Assembly (NCBI RefSeq): GCF_013393345.1
Contig: NZ_QJRF01000076.1
Coordinates: 62,001 to 126,000, forward strand
Source of the DNA: Pseudomonas taiwanensis
GTDB lineage: Bacteria > Pseudomonadota > Gammaproteobacteria > Pseudomonadales > Pseudomonadaceae
Length of the DNA stretch: 64,000 nt
Reading direction: 5' to 3'
Position numbers and translations under genes: made by a program. Below, piece after piece: positions 18,417 to 32,823 of this stretch. The stretch's first letter is position 1. Each line of letters opens with the position of its first letter. The notes beneath the pieces are model-generated. The model saw only the letters and a program-made list of their open reading frames with translations, was not told the DNA's origin and made no database searches.

Positions 18417-19157
18417 GCACGGTCTGTCACCAAACGTTGTGGGGGCGATTTCAATCGCTAAGCAGACCGCAGGTCTGCCATTCGGCCTCGCAAATTGCGG
18501 CAGCTGCGCTGCCCTTTGCGAATGAATTCGCCCCCACAAGAAAAGCGCGATGCCCCCCAGGCGGCATTGCTGGTGGTCTCTCGGCCGGTGCAGGAGTGTG
18601 GTTGTTGGCGGGCTGAGCACGGCCTGTCACCAATCGCTGTGGGGGCGATTTCAATCGCTAAGCAGACCGCAGGTCTGCCATTCGGCCTCGCAATTGGGGC
18701 AGCTGCGCTGCCCTTAGCGAATGAATTCGCCCCCACAAGAAAAGCGCGATGCCCCCAGGCGGCATTGCTGGTGGTCTCTCGGCCGGGGCCGGAGTGTGGT
18801 TGTTGGCGGGCTGAGCACGGTCTGTCACCAAACGTTGTGGGGGCGATTTCAATTGCTAAGCAGACCGCAGGTCTGCCATTCGGCCTCGCAAATTGCGGCA
18901 GCTGCGCTGCCCTTTGCGAATGAATTCGCCCCCACAAGAAAAGCGCGATGCCCCCAGGCGGCATTGCTGGTGGTCTCTCGGCCGGGGCCGGAGTGTGGTT
19001 GCTGGCGGGCTGAGCACGGTCTGTCACCAAACGTTGTGGGGGCGATTTCAATCGCTAAGCAGACCGCAGGTCTGCCATTCGGCCTCGCAAATTGCGGCAG
19101 CTGCGCTGCCCTTTGCGAATGAATTCGCCCCCACAAGAAAAGCGCGATGCTCCCCAA
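18365..19157. repeat. 199-bp tandem array carrying REP pairs and the 3' end of the nickel permease gene
   Basis: Four units with boundaries near 18365, 18561, 18759 and 18958, each 198-200 bp, ending at 19157 where homology stops. Every unit contains, in order, the permease tail, the words GGCTGAGCACGG, TGTGGGGGCGATTTCAATCGC, GCAGACCGCAGGTCTGCC, GCAGCTGCGCTGCCC and GCGAATGAATTCGCCCCCACA. The first unit is the real ureJ end; in the other three the tail would read GIAGGLSAGAGVWLLAG (against RIAGGVSAGAGVWLLAG). The REP core in each unit is an inverted pair. No independent gene is likely here. Confidence 0.9.
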
Positions 19158-19282
19158 GCGGCATCGATTTCATTATCGACATCCCATCCCGATCACCTCC
19201 CCCTCGCCTCACCGTCACGTCTTTGTCATAGTCCCCGCGTTTGATTCGGCACGCCCGTCCACGTCTTACGGATAAGAACAAC

Positions 19283-21475
<2,193 letters not shown>

Positions 21476-21799
21476 ATGGTCAAAGTCGCGTTGCTGGTAC
21501 GTCTGGAAGCCAAGCCAGGCAAGGTCGCCGAAGTGGAGGATTTCCTCCGGAGCGGCTTGCAACGGGTGCAGGAAGAGCCCGATACCACGGCCTGGTTCGC
21601 CCTGCGCTTGGGTCCAACGACCTTCGGCATCTTTGACGCCTTCGACAACGATCTCGGGTTGCAGGCGCACATGGCCGGAAAAGTGGCGGAAGAGCTGATG
21701 GAGCGCGCGGACGAGTTGCTCAGCGAGCTGCCGCAAATCGATCGCATCGAGGTGCTGGCGGCGAAGCTGCCTGCGGCCAAAGAAGAGGATGAACTGTAA
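21476..21799 (+). CDS. Antibiotic biosynthesis monooxygenase (ABM)-fold protein
   Basis: A 107-residue dimeric alpha+beta barrel protein: MVKVALLVRLEAKPGKVAEVEDFLRSGL, then TTAWFALRLGPTTFGIFDAFDN and LQAHMAGKVAEEL, the ABM (YgiN-like) pattern. Members are quinol monooxygenases or heme-degrading enzymes; the activity here cannot be read from the sequence. An AGGAGATC site precedes the ATG. Confidence 0.82.
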   Translation: MVKVALLVRLEAKPGKVAEVEDFLRSGLQRVQEEPDTTAWFALRLGPTTFGIFDAFDNDLGLQAHMAGKVAEELMERADELLSELPQIDRIEVLAAKLPAAKEEDEL

Positions 21800-21802
21800 A
21801 TC

Positions 21803-21888
21803 TGTGGGGGCGAATTCATTCGCTGAGCAGACCGCAGGTCTGCCACGGGGCCGCTGCGCGCCCCTTAGCGATTGAAATCGCCCCCACA
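21803..21888. repeat. Inverted TGTGGGGGCGAATTCATTCGC repeat pair
   Basis: TGTGGGGGCGAATTCATTCGC at the left and GCGATTGAAATCGCCCCCACA at the right, with GCAGACCGCAGGTCTGCC inside, nearly the same words as in the 199-bp array. It separates two convergent genes and may act as a bidirectional terminator. Confidence 0.85.
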
Positions 21889-21899
21889 AAAAACACTAC

Positions 21900-22832
21900 C
21901 TATGCGGTACGGGACAACAACACCTGCGCCGCGATCAGGTCTTCCAGGGCATAGCCCACGGACTTGAACAGGGTGATCTCGCTGTTGGTCTGGCGATGGC
22001 CCCGGCCGTGCAGCAGGTCGGCGAGTTCGACGTGGATAGCCTGCTCCGTGATGGCGCCGTCGGCGATGGCGAACAGCAGGTCGCCGGCCTCCTCCAGTGC
22101 ACCGGCGCGGGTGTCGACCACGATGCGCGAGCGGGCCACGGCGGCGCTGTCGGTTTCCCGCATGCTGGGCAGGAAGGCGCCCACCAGGTCGAGGTGGGTC
22201 CCCGGCCGCAGCCAGTCCCCGAGAATCAGCGGCGACGTGGACGTGGTGACGCAACTGATGCAGTCCGCCTGCTGGGCGCAGGTCTGCAGGTCGGGCGCCA
22301 CGTGCACGGGGTAGCCCTCGGCGGCCAGCGTGCGCACCAGTTCGGCGGCCTTCTCCGGGTGGCGTCCCCAGATATCCACACGCTCGTACTGCCGCACCAC
22401 GCAATGGGCGCGGACCATGTGCGCGGCCAGGGTGCCGGTGCCCACCACCAGCAAGCGGCTGGCGTCATGGCGCACCAGCGCGCTGGCGGCCAGGGCCGAC
22501 GTACAGGCGGTGCGCCGGGCGGTGAGTTCGGAAGCCTCCAGCACCGCCAGGGGCTTGCCGGTGGCGTCGTCGAACAGGGTGAACAGCGCGGCGACCGAGG
22601 GCAGGCCCTTTTCGCCGTTGTGGGGATAAACCGTTACCAGCTTCACGCCGACGCCCTGCCCCTGCTGCCAGACCGGCATACAGAGCAGCGTGGCGTCTTG
22701 TGGCAGGGCATGGCAGGCGCGCACCGGAGCCTCGGCCGGATTGGCCAGGCCGTGGCGCAAGGCTTCGATCAGTTGTGGATAAGGCAACGCCGCGGCGACG
22801 TCGGCGTTGGTGAAGAAGCGCAGGGTTTGCAT
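21900..22832 (-). CDS. Ornithine cyclodeaminase/mu-crystallin family protein, possible ketimine reductase
   Basis: A 310-residue NAD(P)-dependent enzyme of the OCD/mu-crystallin family. The catalytic region GVKLVTVYP (K64) and LTARRTA (about 103-109) are present, with dinucleotide motif VVGTGTLAAH (129-138) and LDLVGAF. Family members deaminate ornithine to proline, or reduce cyclic imines such as delta1-piperideine-2-carboxylate (mammalian CRYM). It is beside a branched-chain/amide transporter and 6 kb from amaA-amaB, so a role in lysine/pipecolate catabolism is inferred. A C-rich repeat follows at 22870-22912. Confidence 0.82.
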   Translation of the reverse strand: MQTLRFFTNADVAAALPYPQLIEALRHGLANPAEAPVRACHALPQDATLLCMPVWQQGQGVGVKLVTVYPHNGEKGLPSVAALFTLFDDATGKPLAVLEASELTARRTACTSALAASALVRHDASRLLVVGTGTLAAHMVRAHCVVRQYERVDIWGRHPEKAAELVRTLAAEGYPVHVAPDLQTCAQQADCISCVTTSTSPLILGDWLRPGTHLDLVGAFLPSMRETDSAAVARSRIVVDTRAGALEEAGDLLFAIADGAITEQAIHVELADLLHGRGHRQTNSEITLFKSVGYALEDLIAAQVLLSRTA

Positions 22833-22869
22833 CTCCGGACTCCTTTTGGAATCGAGTGCGAGCGAATTG

Positions 22870-22912
22870 CCCTCTCCCCCGGCCCCTCTCCCTGAAGGGA
22901 GAGGGGAGACGC
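22870..22912. repeat. C-rich palindrome CCCTCTCCC/GGGAGAGGGG
   Basis: CCCTCTCCCCCGGCCCCTCTCCCTGAAGGGAGAGGGG-like sequence whose ends pair; a hairpin between the ketimine-reductase-like gene and the upstream livF-type gene on the minus strand. The same family occurs at 846-962, about 12750 and about 36863. Confidence 0.6.
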
Positions 22913-22937
22913 TCGGGGAAAGGTTGGAGGCGGCGGA

Positions 22938-23654
22938 TCAGTGCCCGCCGAGGTAGGCGTTGCGGACTTCCTGGTTGCCCAGCAGTTCCTCGCCCGTGCC
23001 GCTCATGCGGATTTCCCCGGTGACCATCACATAGGCGCGGTCGGAGAGCTTGAGCGCATGGTTGGCGTTCTGCTCGACGAGGAAGATGGTCATGCCGGTC
23101 TGGGCCAGTTCCTTGAGGGTCTGGAAGATCTGCTTGACCACGATGGGCGCCAGGCCCAGGGAGGGTTCGTCGAGCAACAGCAGCTTGGGTCGGCTCATCA
23201 GCGCGCGGGCGATGGCGAGCATCTGCTGCTCGCCACCGGACATGGTCATGGCGCGCTGGTTGCGCCGTTCCTTCAGGCGCGGGAAGAGGTCGAACATGCG
23301 CTGCATATCTTCATCCGCATGGTCCATGCCGACGGGGATGGTCCCCATCAGCAGGTTCTCTTCCACGCTCATGTCGGGGAACACCCGACGCCCTTCCGGC
23401 GACTGCGCGACGCCGTTGGAGGCCACGTAGTGCGCCGACCGGTGGGTGATATCGGTGCCCTGGTAGACGATCGCGCCATTGGCGGCGCGCGGCTGGCCGA
23501 AGATCGACATCAGCAGCGTGGACTTGCCCGCGCCATTGGCGCCGATCAGGCTCACCGTCTCGCCTTCGTTGATGTGCAGGCTGACGTTGCGCAGGGCCTG
23601 GATGGGCCCGTAGAAGACATCGACGTCCTTGAACTCCAGGAGGGGTGCACTCAT
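22938..23654 (-). CDS. Branched-chain amino acid/amide ABC transporter ATP-binding protein (LivF family)
   Basis: A 238-residue ABC ATPase with Walker A GANGAGKST, signature MSGGEQQMLAIARAL and Walker B LLLLDEPSLGLAP, the LivF form. It overlaps the LivG-type gene by 4 bases (ATGA). With the other four genes it forms a HAAT-family importer: two ATPases, two permeases and a periplasmic binding protein. The start MSAPLLEFKDVDVFYG is set by that overlap; the frame runs further up only as a shadow. Confidence 0.95.
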   Translation of the reverse strand: MSAPLLEFKDVDVFYGPIQALRNVSLHINEGETVSLIGANGAGKSTLLMSIFGQPRAANGAIVYQGTDITHRSAHYVASNGVAQSPEGRRVFPDMSVEENLLMGTIPVGMDHADEDMQRMFDLFPRLKERRNQRAMTMSGGEQQMLAIARALMSRPKLLLLDEPSLGLAPIVVKQIFQTLKELAQTGMTIFLVEQNANHALKLSDRAYVMVTGEIRMSGTGEELLGNQEVRNAYLGGH

Positions 23655-24522
23655 GCCACTTCCTCCTCTTCGGCGCCGAGGTACGCGGCGATCACCTTGG
23701 GATCGTGGCGGATGTCGTGGGGGTTGCCTTCGGCAATCACTTCGCCGTGGTCCAGCACCACGATGTGGTCGGAAATGCTCATCACCATGCCCATGTCGTG
23801 TTCGATCAGCAGAACGGTCTGGTCGTGTTCGTCGCGCAGCTTGCGGATGATCCGGCTGAGCGCTTCGGTCTCGGCCGGGTTGAGGCCGGCGGCGGGTTCG
23901 TCGAGGCAGATCAGCTGCGGCCGGGTGCACATGGCACGGGCGATTTCCAGGCGGCGCTGCTGGCCGTAGGAAAGCTCGCCGGCCAGGCGGTTGGCGCAAT
24001 CCACCAGGTCCACCACTTCCAGCCAGTAGAACGCATGGTTCAGGGCATCGTCCTCGGACTTGCGGAAGCCCGGGGTATTGAACACACCCGCCAGCAGGCT
24101 GCGGTTCACCCACATGTGCTGGGCCACCAGCAAGTTCTCCACAACCGACATTTCACGGAACAGGCGGATGTTCTGGAAGGTGCGCGCAAGGCCTGCGCGG
24201 TTCACCAGGTGAGTGCCGCCGAACATCTTGTAGCGCAGGCGACTGGCAAACTGCGCGGGATTGAAGAAGTCGGTGGGCTGGAACGGCTCGCCCAGCACTC
24301 TGATCACGTCGGTGCTGGTGCTCCGGGTGTTGAGCTGGATGCGTCCGCCGGTGGCCTTGTAGAAGCCGGTCAGGCAGTTGAACACGGTGGTCTTGCCGGC
24401 GCCGTTGGGGCCGATCAGCGCGGAAATCGAGCCACGCTTGATCTTCAGGCTGACATCGTTGAGCGCCTTGATGCCGCCGAAGTGCATCATCAGGTGCTCG
24501 ACACTGAGGATGTTTTCGTCGC

Positions 24523-24526
<4 letters not shown>
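23651..24526 (-). CDS. Branched-chain amino acid/amide ABC transporter ATP-binding protein (LivG family)
   Basis: A 291-residue ABC ATPase: Walker A GPNGAGKTT, the LivG-type long insertion (residues about 65-110), signature ELSYGQQRRLEIARA and Walker B LICLDEPAAGLNP. It overlaps the downstream LivF-type gene and the upstream LivM-type permease gene by 4 bases each, so the three are translationally coupled. Confidence 0.95.
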
Positions 24527-25809
<1,283 letters not shown>

Positions 25810-25811
25810 GC

Positions 25812-26726
<915 letters not shown>

Positions 26727-26878
26727 CACTCTGTCTCGTCTTTTGGGGGTCCGGCCTTGGGTTCGGCCAGCTCCCGCGAGTGGAATCAGACGGGCACCAC
26801 TGAAAAACCATGTCAAATCGAGCGGTTCCCCGCCCGGCTCAAGCAGAAAAGGACTTCAGCAGTTTCCCGGAATACACC

Positions 26879-26911
26879 GACCGGCCAGATGCGGGTGGCA
26901 TCTGGCCGGTC
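26879..26911 (-). other. Perfect 14-bp stem between the binding-protein gene and the permease genes
   Basis: Arms GACCGGCCAGATGC (26879-26892) and GCATCTGGCCGGTC (26898-26911) with a 5-base loop. The hairpin lies in the 341-base gap between the highly expressed binding-protein gene and livHMGF-type genes, all on the minus strand. No T-run follows, so it is better read as a processing or mRNA-stability structure, or a partial attenuator, than as a full terminator. The rest of the gap holds nothing recognisable except a dyad at 26991-27004. Confidence 0.7.
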
Positions 26912-27067
26912 AGCCGAGCTATATCCAGTGTCGGATCAGGAGCGAACGAGCTAGAGCCGGACAAGGCGGAAAGGGTTGAGGGACGCGGAGTTTACGACTG
27001 TAAATGAGCAGTCCCGAGACCCTTTCCAACGCTGGCCGGCCGACGCGCAGGCGCTCCTGGCCGACAC

Positions 27068-28189
27068 TCACTGCTGGGCGTACTTACCTTTGTCATCCCA
27101 CTCGTAGATCACGTAGTCGGAGACTTTCAGGTCGCCCTTGGAGTCCCATTCCTTCTTGCCCATCACGGTCTGTACCGGATGGCCCTTCAGCCATTCGGAC
27201 GCCTTGGCCGGGTCGTTGGAACCGGCGCCGTTGAAGCCGGCAGCCAGGGCTTGCAGGGTTGCATAAGCGTACAGGGTGTAGCCTTCCGGCTCGAAGCCGC
27301 CAGCGCGGAACTTCTCGATGACAGCCTTGCCGTCCTCGATCTTGCGCGGGTCGGCGCCGAAGGTCATCAGCACACCCTTGGTGTATTGCGGACCGCCGGC
27401 GGTGGTGACCAGTTCGTCGGTCACGATGCCGTCGCCGGAGAGGAACTTGGCGGTCAGACCCTGTTCACGCATCTGGCGAACCAGCGGGCCGGCTTCCGGG
27501 TGCAGGCCGCCGAAGTAGACGACCTCGGCGCCGGAGGCGCGAATCTTGGTAACCAGGGCGTTGAAGTCTTTCTCGCCGCGGGTCAGGCCTTCGTACAGGA
27601 CTTCCTTCACGCCGCGCTTGGCCAGTTGCGCCTTGGTGGCGTCGGCCAGGCCCTGACCGTAGGTGTCCTTGTCGTGGATGATCGCGACCTTCTTGGCCTT
27701 CAGCACGTCGACGATGTAGTCGCCGGCGACGATGCCTTGCTGGTCGTCACGACCGCACATGCGGAACATGCCGGACAGGCCGCGCTCGGTCACTGCCGGG
27801 TTGGTGGAGCCCGGGGTCATGGCGATGATGCCGGCCTCGTCGTAAACCTCGGAAGCGGGAATGGTGGAGGAGGAGCAGAAGTGACCGACAACGGCGATGG
27901 CCTTGTCCTGGTCGACGAGACGGTTGGCAACGGCCACGGCCTGTTTCGGCTCGCAGGCGTCGTCGGCTTTCACCAGTTTGATCTTCTCGCCGTTGATACC
28001 GCCGGCGGCGTTGAGATCTTCAGCGGCCTGGGAGGCGCCGCGCCAGTATTGTTCACCGAACGAGGCGTTCGCGCCGGTGTGCGGCCCGGCAACGCCAATG
28101 ACTACGTCAGCCTGTACAACGGAAGAAATGCCCAGTGCGGTGGTAACCGCCAGAGCCAGAAAGCCTTTTCTGAAAATCTTCTGCGACAT
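27068..28189 (-). CDS. Branched-chain amino acid/amide ABC transporter substrate-binding protein (LivK/LivJ family)
   Basis: A 373-residue periplasmic type I binding protein. Signal peptide MSQKIFRKGFLALAVTTALG...QA, then DVVIGVAGPHTGANASFGEQYWRGA, the disulfide pair around DDACEPKQ and HFCSS, and the ligand-pocket segment AVVGHFCSSSTIP. A good AGGAG precedes the ATG. It is the first gene of the transporter operon. The ligand could be branched-chain amino acids; the neighbourhood suggests a basic or cyclic amino acid such as lysine or pipecolate, which is inference. Confidence 0.94.
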   Translation of the reverse strand: MSQKIFRKGFLALAVTTALGISSVVQADVVIGVAGPHTGANASFGEQYWRGASQAAEDLNAAGGINGEKIKLVKADDACEPKQAVAVANRLVDQDKAIAVVGHFCSSSTIPASEVYDEAGIIAMTPGSTNPAVTERGLSGMFRMCGRDDQQGIVAGDYIVDVLKAKKVAIIHDKDTYGQGLADATKAQLAKRGVKEVLYEGLTRGEKDFNALVTKIRASGAEVVYFGGLHPEAGPLVRQMREQGLTAKFLSGDGIVTDELVTTAGGPQYTKGVLMTFGADPRKIEDGKAVIEKFRAGGFEPEGYTLYAYATLQALAAGFNGAGSNDPAKASEWLKGHPVQTVMGKKEWDSKGDLKVSDYVIYEWDDKGKYAQQ

Positions 28190-28672
28190 GGAGTTTTGCT
28201 CCTGAGGTTTTTAGGGTTAGCGCTCGTGTTCAGCAAGTGGCGTGCCATTAATTCTTGTAGTTGCTCCGCGCCCTGAAAGGCTGCTCCCACCTCCTTCGCT
28301 TCTTATTTTTATTCTTTTAAATCAATAACTTCCAAATAACGCCGATTAATCTTCAGACGCGTCTGGAAGCCCCACGGCATCAGTGTGCCAGCAGATTCGC
28401 TAACAATAGACTCGCGGTACTTATTTGCACATCACTGGTGCGCGAATTTTCCCACTCCGCCCTGTTACCGTTCCCCCAATCCTGCAAGAAAGTTCCTACT
28501 CCCCGAAAGCCATGCAGTGAATTTTTTTGCTACCCGCGTCACGCGTTCAATAACCAGTCCGAGCTTTTCGTAGGGTGGAAATCGCTTTTCATTTCCACCA
28601 TTCGATGCCGGTTCTGACGCCCATGGTGGACCGGTGAAGCGTGGTCCACCCTACGCCAGGCCGCCCTTTCAG
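28190..28672. other. Intergenic region: transporter promoter region and a GTAGGGTGG repeat
   Basis: An AT-rich stretch at about 28290-28340 probably carries the minus-strand promoter of the binding-protein gene. At 28570-28654 an inverted repeat (GTAGGGTGG...CCACCATT and ATGGTGGACC...GTCCACCCTAC) occupies the end near amaA. No open reading frame of interest is seen. Confidence 0.5.
28570..28654. repeat. Inverted GTAGGGTGG/CCACCCTAC repeat 3' of amaA
   Basis: Two hairpins: GTAGGGTGGAAATCG...ATTTCCACC and GGTGGACCGGTGAAGCGTGGTCCACC, bounded by GTAGGGTGG and CCACCCTAC. Related in layout to the RAYT REP family but with a different core. It follows the amaA stop at 28673 directly. Confidence 0.75.
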
Positions 28673-29956
28673 CTAGATCACCACACGCAGGCACTGACCC
28701 GCGTGGTAGAGCGAAAAGCCCGCTTCGTAGAGCGAACTGCGCAGCCCCACCGCCGCCACCGCTCGCATCGGCTGGAAAGGCATCGGCAGGACCGTCTCGT
28801 CACCACTGAGCAGATAGTCGGCGAACGCCTTGCCCACCACGCTGCCGGTGGTCACGCCACGGCCGTTGTAGCCGGTGAAGGCGAGCAGACCGGGCGCCGG
28901 CTCGTAGAGGCGCATCAGGTGGTCGGGGGTGAAATCGATGCAACCGGTCCAGGTGAATTCCCAGTCCACCTTGCCCAGATACGGGAAGTAGTGGCGCTGG
29001 ATGCGATCGGCCCAGGCGCGCAGGAACCAGTCCGGCTTGCGCGAACCGTTGCCCAGGCTGCCGAGCAGCAGGCGGCCGGCGGCGTCGCGACGGATGCTGC
29101 TGAGCACCTGGCGGGTATCCCAGGAACCCTGCCCGCCCGGCAGGATGCGCGCGGCGGCCTCGCCCGAAAGCGGCGTGGAAGCCACCTGGTAGTAGAAACC
29201 GGGGAAGAAATGGCGGCGCAGTTCCGTCCACTCGCCCTCGGTGTAAGCGTTGGAGGCGATCACCACTTGCGGGGCGATGGCCACGCCGTGTTCGCTGACC
29301 ACGCACCAGTTGGCGCCCTGGCGCTCCAGACGCAGTACGGGCGAATGTTCGAAGAGCTGGCCGCCGAGGTATTTCACCGCACGGGCCAGGCCACGGGTGT
29401 AGCCCATCGGATTGAGGGTGCCCGCGCGGCGATCGAGCAGCGCGGCGGCGATCTTGTCGGTGCCGGTGGCTTCGCGGCAGGCGGCGCCGGTCAGCAGTTC
29501 CACCGGTGCGCCACGGCGCTTCCATTGCTCGCAGCGGCTGGCGAGGTCGGCCTGGCCACGGGCGTTGTGGGCCATGTGCAACGTGCCTTCGCGGCGCAGC
29601 TGGCAGTCGATGTCGTAGCGGTCCACCAGGGAGAACACCAGGGATGGCGCGGCACCCAGGGTGCGGTTGAGGCGCTCGCCGACGGTGTGGCCGAGGCCGG
29701 CTTCGATCTCATCCGGCGGAATCCACATGCCGGCATTGACCAGTCCTACGTTGCGCCCGGAACCGCCATGACCGGCGGTGTGAGCCTCCAGCAGGCAAAC
29801 ACGCTTGCCCGCCTCCAGCAGGTGCAACGCGGCGGAGAGGCCGGTGAAACCGGCCCCGATCACGCAGACATCGACCTTGACCTCGCCGTGCAGCACAGGG
29901 CTTTCCGGCAGTTGTGGCGTCAGATATTCCCAGAGGCATTCCTGGCGCAGGGTCAT
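28673..29956 (-). CDS. amaA: L-pipecolate oxidase
   Basis: A 427-residue FAD-dependent amine oxidase of the DadA/DAO family. FAD motif GAGFTGLSAALHLLEAGK begins at residue 34, then TAGHGGSGRNVGLVNAGMW, and a C-terminal FTGYNGRGVTTGSVVGKAFADYL motif. It resembles AmaA of P. putida, which oxidises L-pipecolate to delta1-piperideine-6-carboxylate. It follows amaB by 29 bases on the same strand, with the LysR gene divergent, as recalled for P. putida PP_5257-PP_5259. Confidence 0.88.
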   Translation of the reverse strand: MTLRQECLWEYLTPQLPESPVLHGEVKVDVCVIGAGFTGLSAALHLLEAGKRVCLLEAHTAGHGGSGRNVGLVNAGMWIPPDEIEAGLGHTVGERLNRTLGAAPSLVFSLVDRYDIDCQLRREGTLHMAHNARGQADLASRCEQWKRRGAPVELLTGAACREATGTDKIAAALLDRRAGTLNPMGYTRGLARAVKYLGGQLFEHSPVLRLERQGANWCVVSEHGVAIAPQVVIASNAYTEGEWTELRRHFFPGFYYQVASTPLSGEAAARILPGGQGSWDTRQVLSSIRRDAAGRLLLGSLGNGSRKPDWFLRAWADRIQRHYFPYLGKVDWEFTWTGCIDFTPDHLMRLYEPAPGLLAFTGYNGRGVTTGSVVGKAFADYLLSGDETVLPMPFQPMRAVAAVGLRSSLYEAGFSLYHAGQCLRVVI

Positions 29957-29985
29957 GGATAACAGTCCTTAGGGCCGGAACCCAC

Positions 29986-31476
<1,491 letters not shown>

Positions 31477-31513
31477 GGGAACTCCTGTCTCAACGAGTGG
31501 GTAGCGCGATCCC

Positions 31514-31563
31514 TGTAGGAGCCAGCTTGCTGGCGAAGGCTTCGCGAGCAAGCTCGCTCCTAC
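31514..31563. repeat. TGTAGGAGCCAGC/GCTCGCTCCTAC hairpin repeat upstream of amaB
   Basis: TGTAGGAGCCAGCTTGCTGGC at the left and GAGCAAGCTCGCTCCTAC at the right. It lies in the 208-base divergent promoter region between amaB and the LysR gene. Confidence 0.8.
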
Positions 31564-31684
31564 CGGTCCGGCCCTGAATCTGAATGCCACCAGTAATAGC
31601 TGCGAAAAGGGCTTGCCAACAAACGACCTTTCCGACACATATCATTCCGTTTATTCATGTTCCGGCCCGCCCCGAGAATCCGCG

Positions 31685-32578
31685 ATGCTCAAACGCCACA
31701 TGCCCTCGATCACCGCCCTGCAATGCTTCGAAGCAGTCGCGCGGCACCTCAGTTTCACGCGGGCATCCGAGGAGCTGAACCTCACCCAGAGTGCAGTGAG
31801 CAAGCAGGTGGCGCAGCTGGAGGAGCTGCTCCAGCACCTGCTGTTCCGCCGCGTACGCCGGCGTCTGCAGCTGACCCCGGCGGGCTCGCTGTACCTGACC
31901 GAAGTGCGCAAGATCCTCGCTCAGGTGGAGATGTCCACCCACTACATGCTGTCCTACGGCGGCGATACCGAAGTCCTGCGCGTGGCCACTCCACCCACCT
32001 TTGGCGCGCGCTGGCTGATCCCTCGGCTCAAGGGCTGGCGCTTGCGCCACCCGAACGTGCACCTGGACCTGCGCAATGAGCTTGAGCCCAACGCCCTGGT
32101 CCAGGGCCGCTGCGACGTAGCCTTCTACTTCGGCCATGGCGCCCTGCCCGGCGCCGAGTGCATCCGCCTGTTCAGCGAGGAAGTGGTGCCGGTCTGCGCC
32201 CCGGGCGCGATGCCCGAGAACCCCTTCACCGAGCCGACCCAACTCACCGACCTGGTGCTGCTGCAGAACGCCACTCGCCCCGAGGCCTGGCACGAGTGGT
32301 TCCAGAGCCAGGACCGGCACACCGAGCACAGCTACCACGGGCCGCGCTTCGACACGTCCTATATGTGCATCCGTGCCGCCCAGGCGGGCTGCGGCGTGGC
32401 CCTGCTGCCGCGTTTCCTGGTGGAAGAGGAGCTGGCCGAAGGCAAGCTGGTGATTCCCTGGGATCACCCCATGCCCAGCCGCAACGCCTACTACCTGGCC
32501 TACTCCGAGCACGCGGCGGAAGTGCCGAAAGTGAAGGACTTCGTGCGCTGGATGCTGGAGCAACTGGATCAGGAATAG
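31685..32578 (+). CDS. LysR-family regulator of the amaB-amaA operon (GcvA-like)
   Basis: A 297-residue LTTR. The winged helix-turn-helix is at residues 8-65 (ITALQCFEAVARHLSFTRASEELNLTQSAVSKQVAQLEELL), followed by a periplasmic-binding-protein-like effector domain. It is divergent from amaB. The start MLKRHMPSITALQ is preferred to an ATG 24 codons earlier by position of the DNA-binding domain. Analogous AmaR-type regulators respond to a lysine-pathway intermediate. Confidence 0.88.
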   Translation: MLKRHMPSITALQCFEAVARHLSFTRASEELNLTQSAVSKQVAQLEELLQHLLFRRVRRRLQLTPAGSLYLTEVRKILAQVEMSTHYMLSYGGDTEVLRVATPPTFGARWLIPRLKGWRLRHPNVHLDLRNELEPNALVQGRCDVAFYFGHGALPGAECIRLFSEEVVPVCAPGAMPENPFTEPTQLTDLVLLQNATRPEAWHEWFQSQDRHTEHSYHGPRFDTSYMCIRAAQAGCGVALLPRFLVEEELAEGKLVIPWDHPMPSRNAYYLAYSEHAAEVPKVKDFVRWMLEQLDQE

Positions 32579-32596
32579 CCCTGACAGGGCTGCTCT

Positions 32597-32694
32597 TGTG
32601 GGGGCGAATTCATTCGCTATGGGCAGCGCAGCTGCCCCACGGAAGTCCTAGAGGCAGGCCTTCGGCCTGCAAAGCGAATGAATTCGCCCCCACA
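32597..32694. repeat. Inverted TGTGGGGGCGAATTCATTCGC repeat pair 3' of the LysR gene
   Basis: TGTGGGGGCGAATTCATTCGC...GCGAATGAATTCGCCCCCACA, almost perfect ends, with inner hairpins GGGCAGCGCAGCTGCCC and GCAGGCCTTCGGCCTGC. The remaining 130 bases to the next gene hold its promoter region. Confidence 0.9.
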
Positions 32695-32823
32695 GGTAGA
32701 GCAATCAGGTGCACGGCCCCGCATTCAGGAAAAAACGGAATGAACCCACCGGTTTTTTTCGTTTGCCCCGCCGCCGCAGGGCTGCTTGGATAGGCTCACC
32801 TTTCTTCATCCCGGAATCGCTCC

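Noticed and set aside
18365-19157. Tandem array as a CRISPR
   Set aside because: Units are about 199 bp and nearly identical throughout, with no short repeat plus unique spacer pattern and no cas genes.
18495-19231. Small open frames inside the 199-bp array
   Set aside because: They only arise because the repeated unit is open in several frames; the encoded text repeats itself and belongs to REP DNA.
26727-27067. Gene or small protein in the transporter gap
   Set aside because: Open frames there lack a ribosome site and known features; the region is explained by a hairpin and REP-like sequence.
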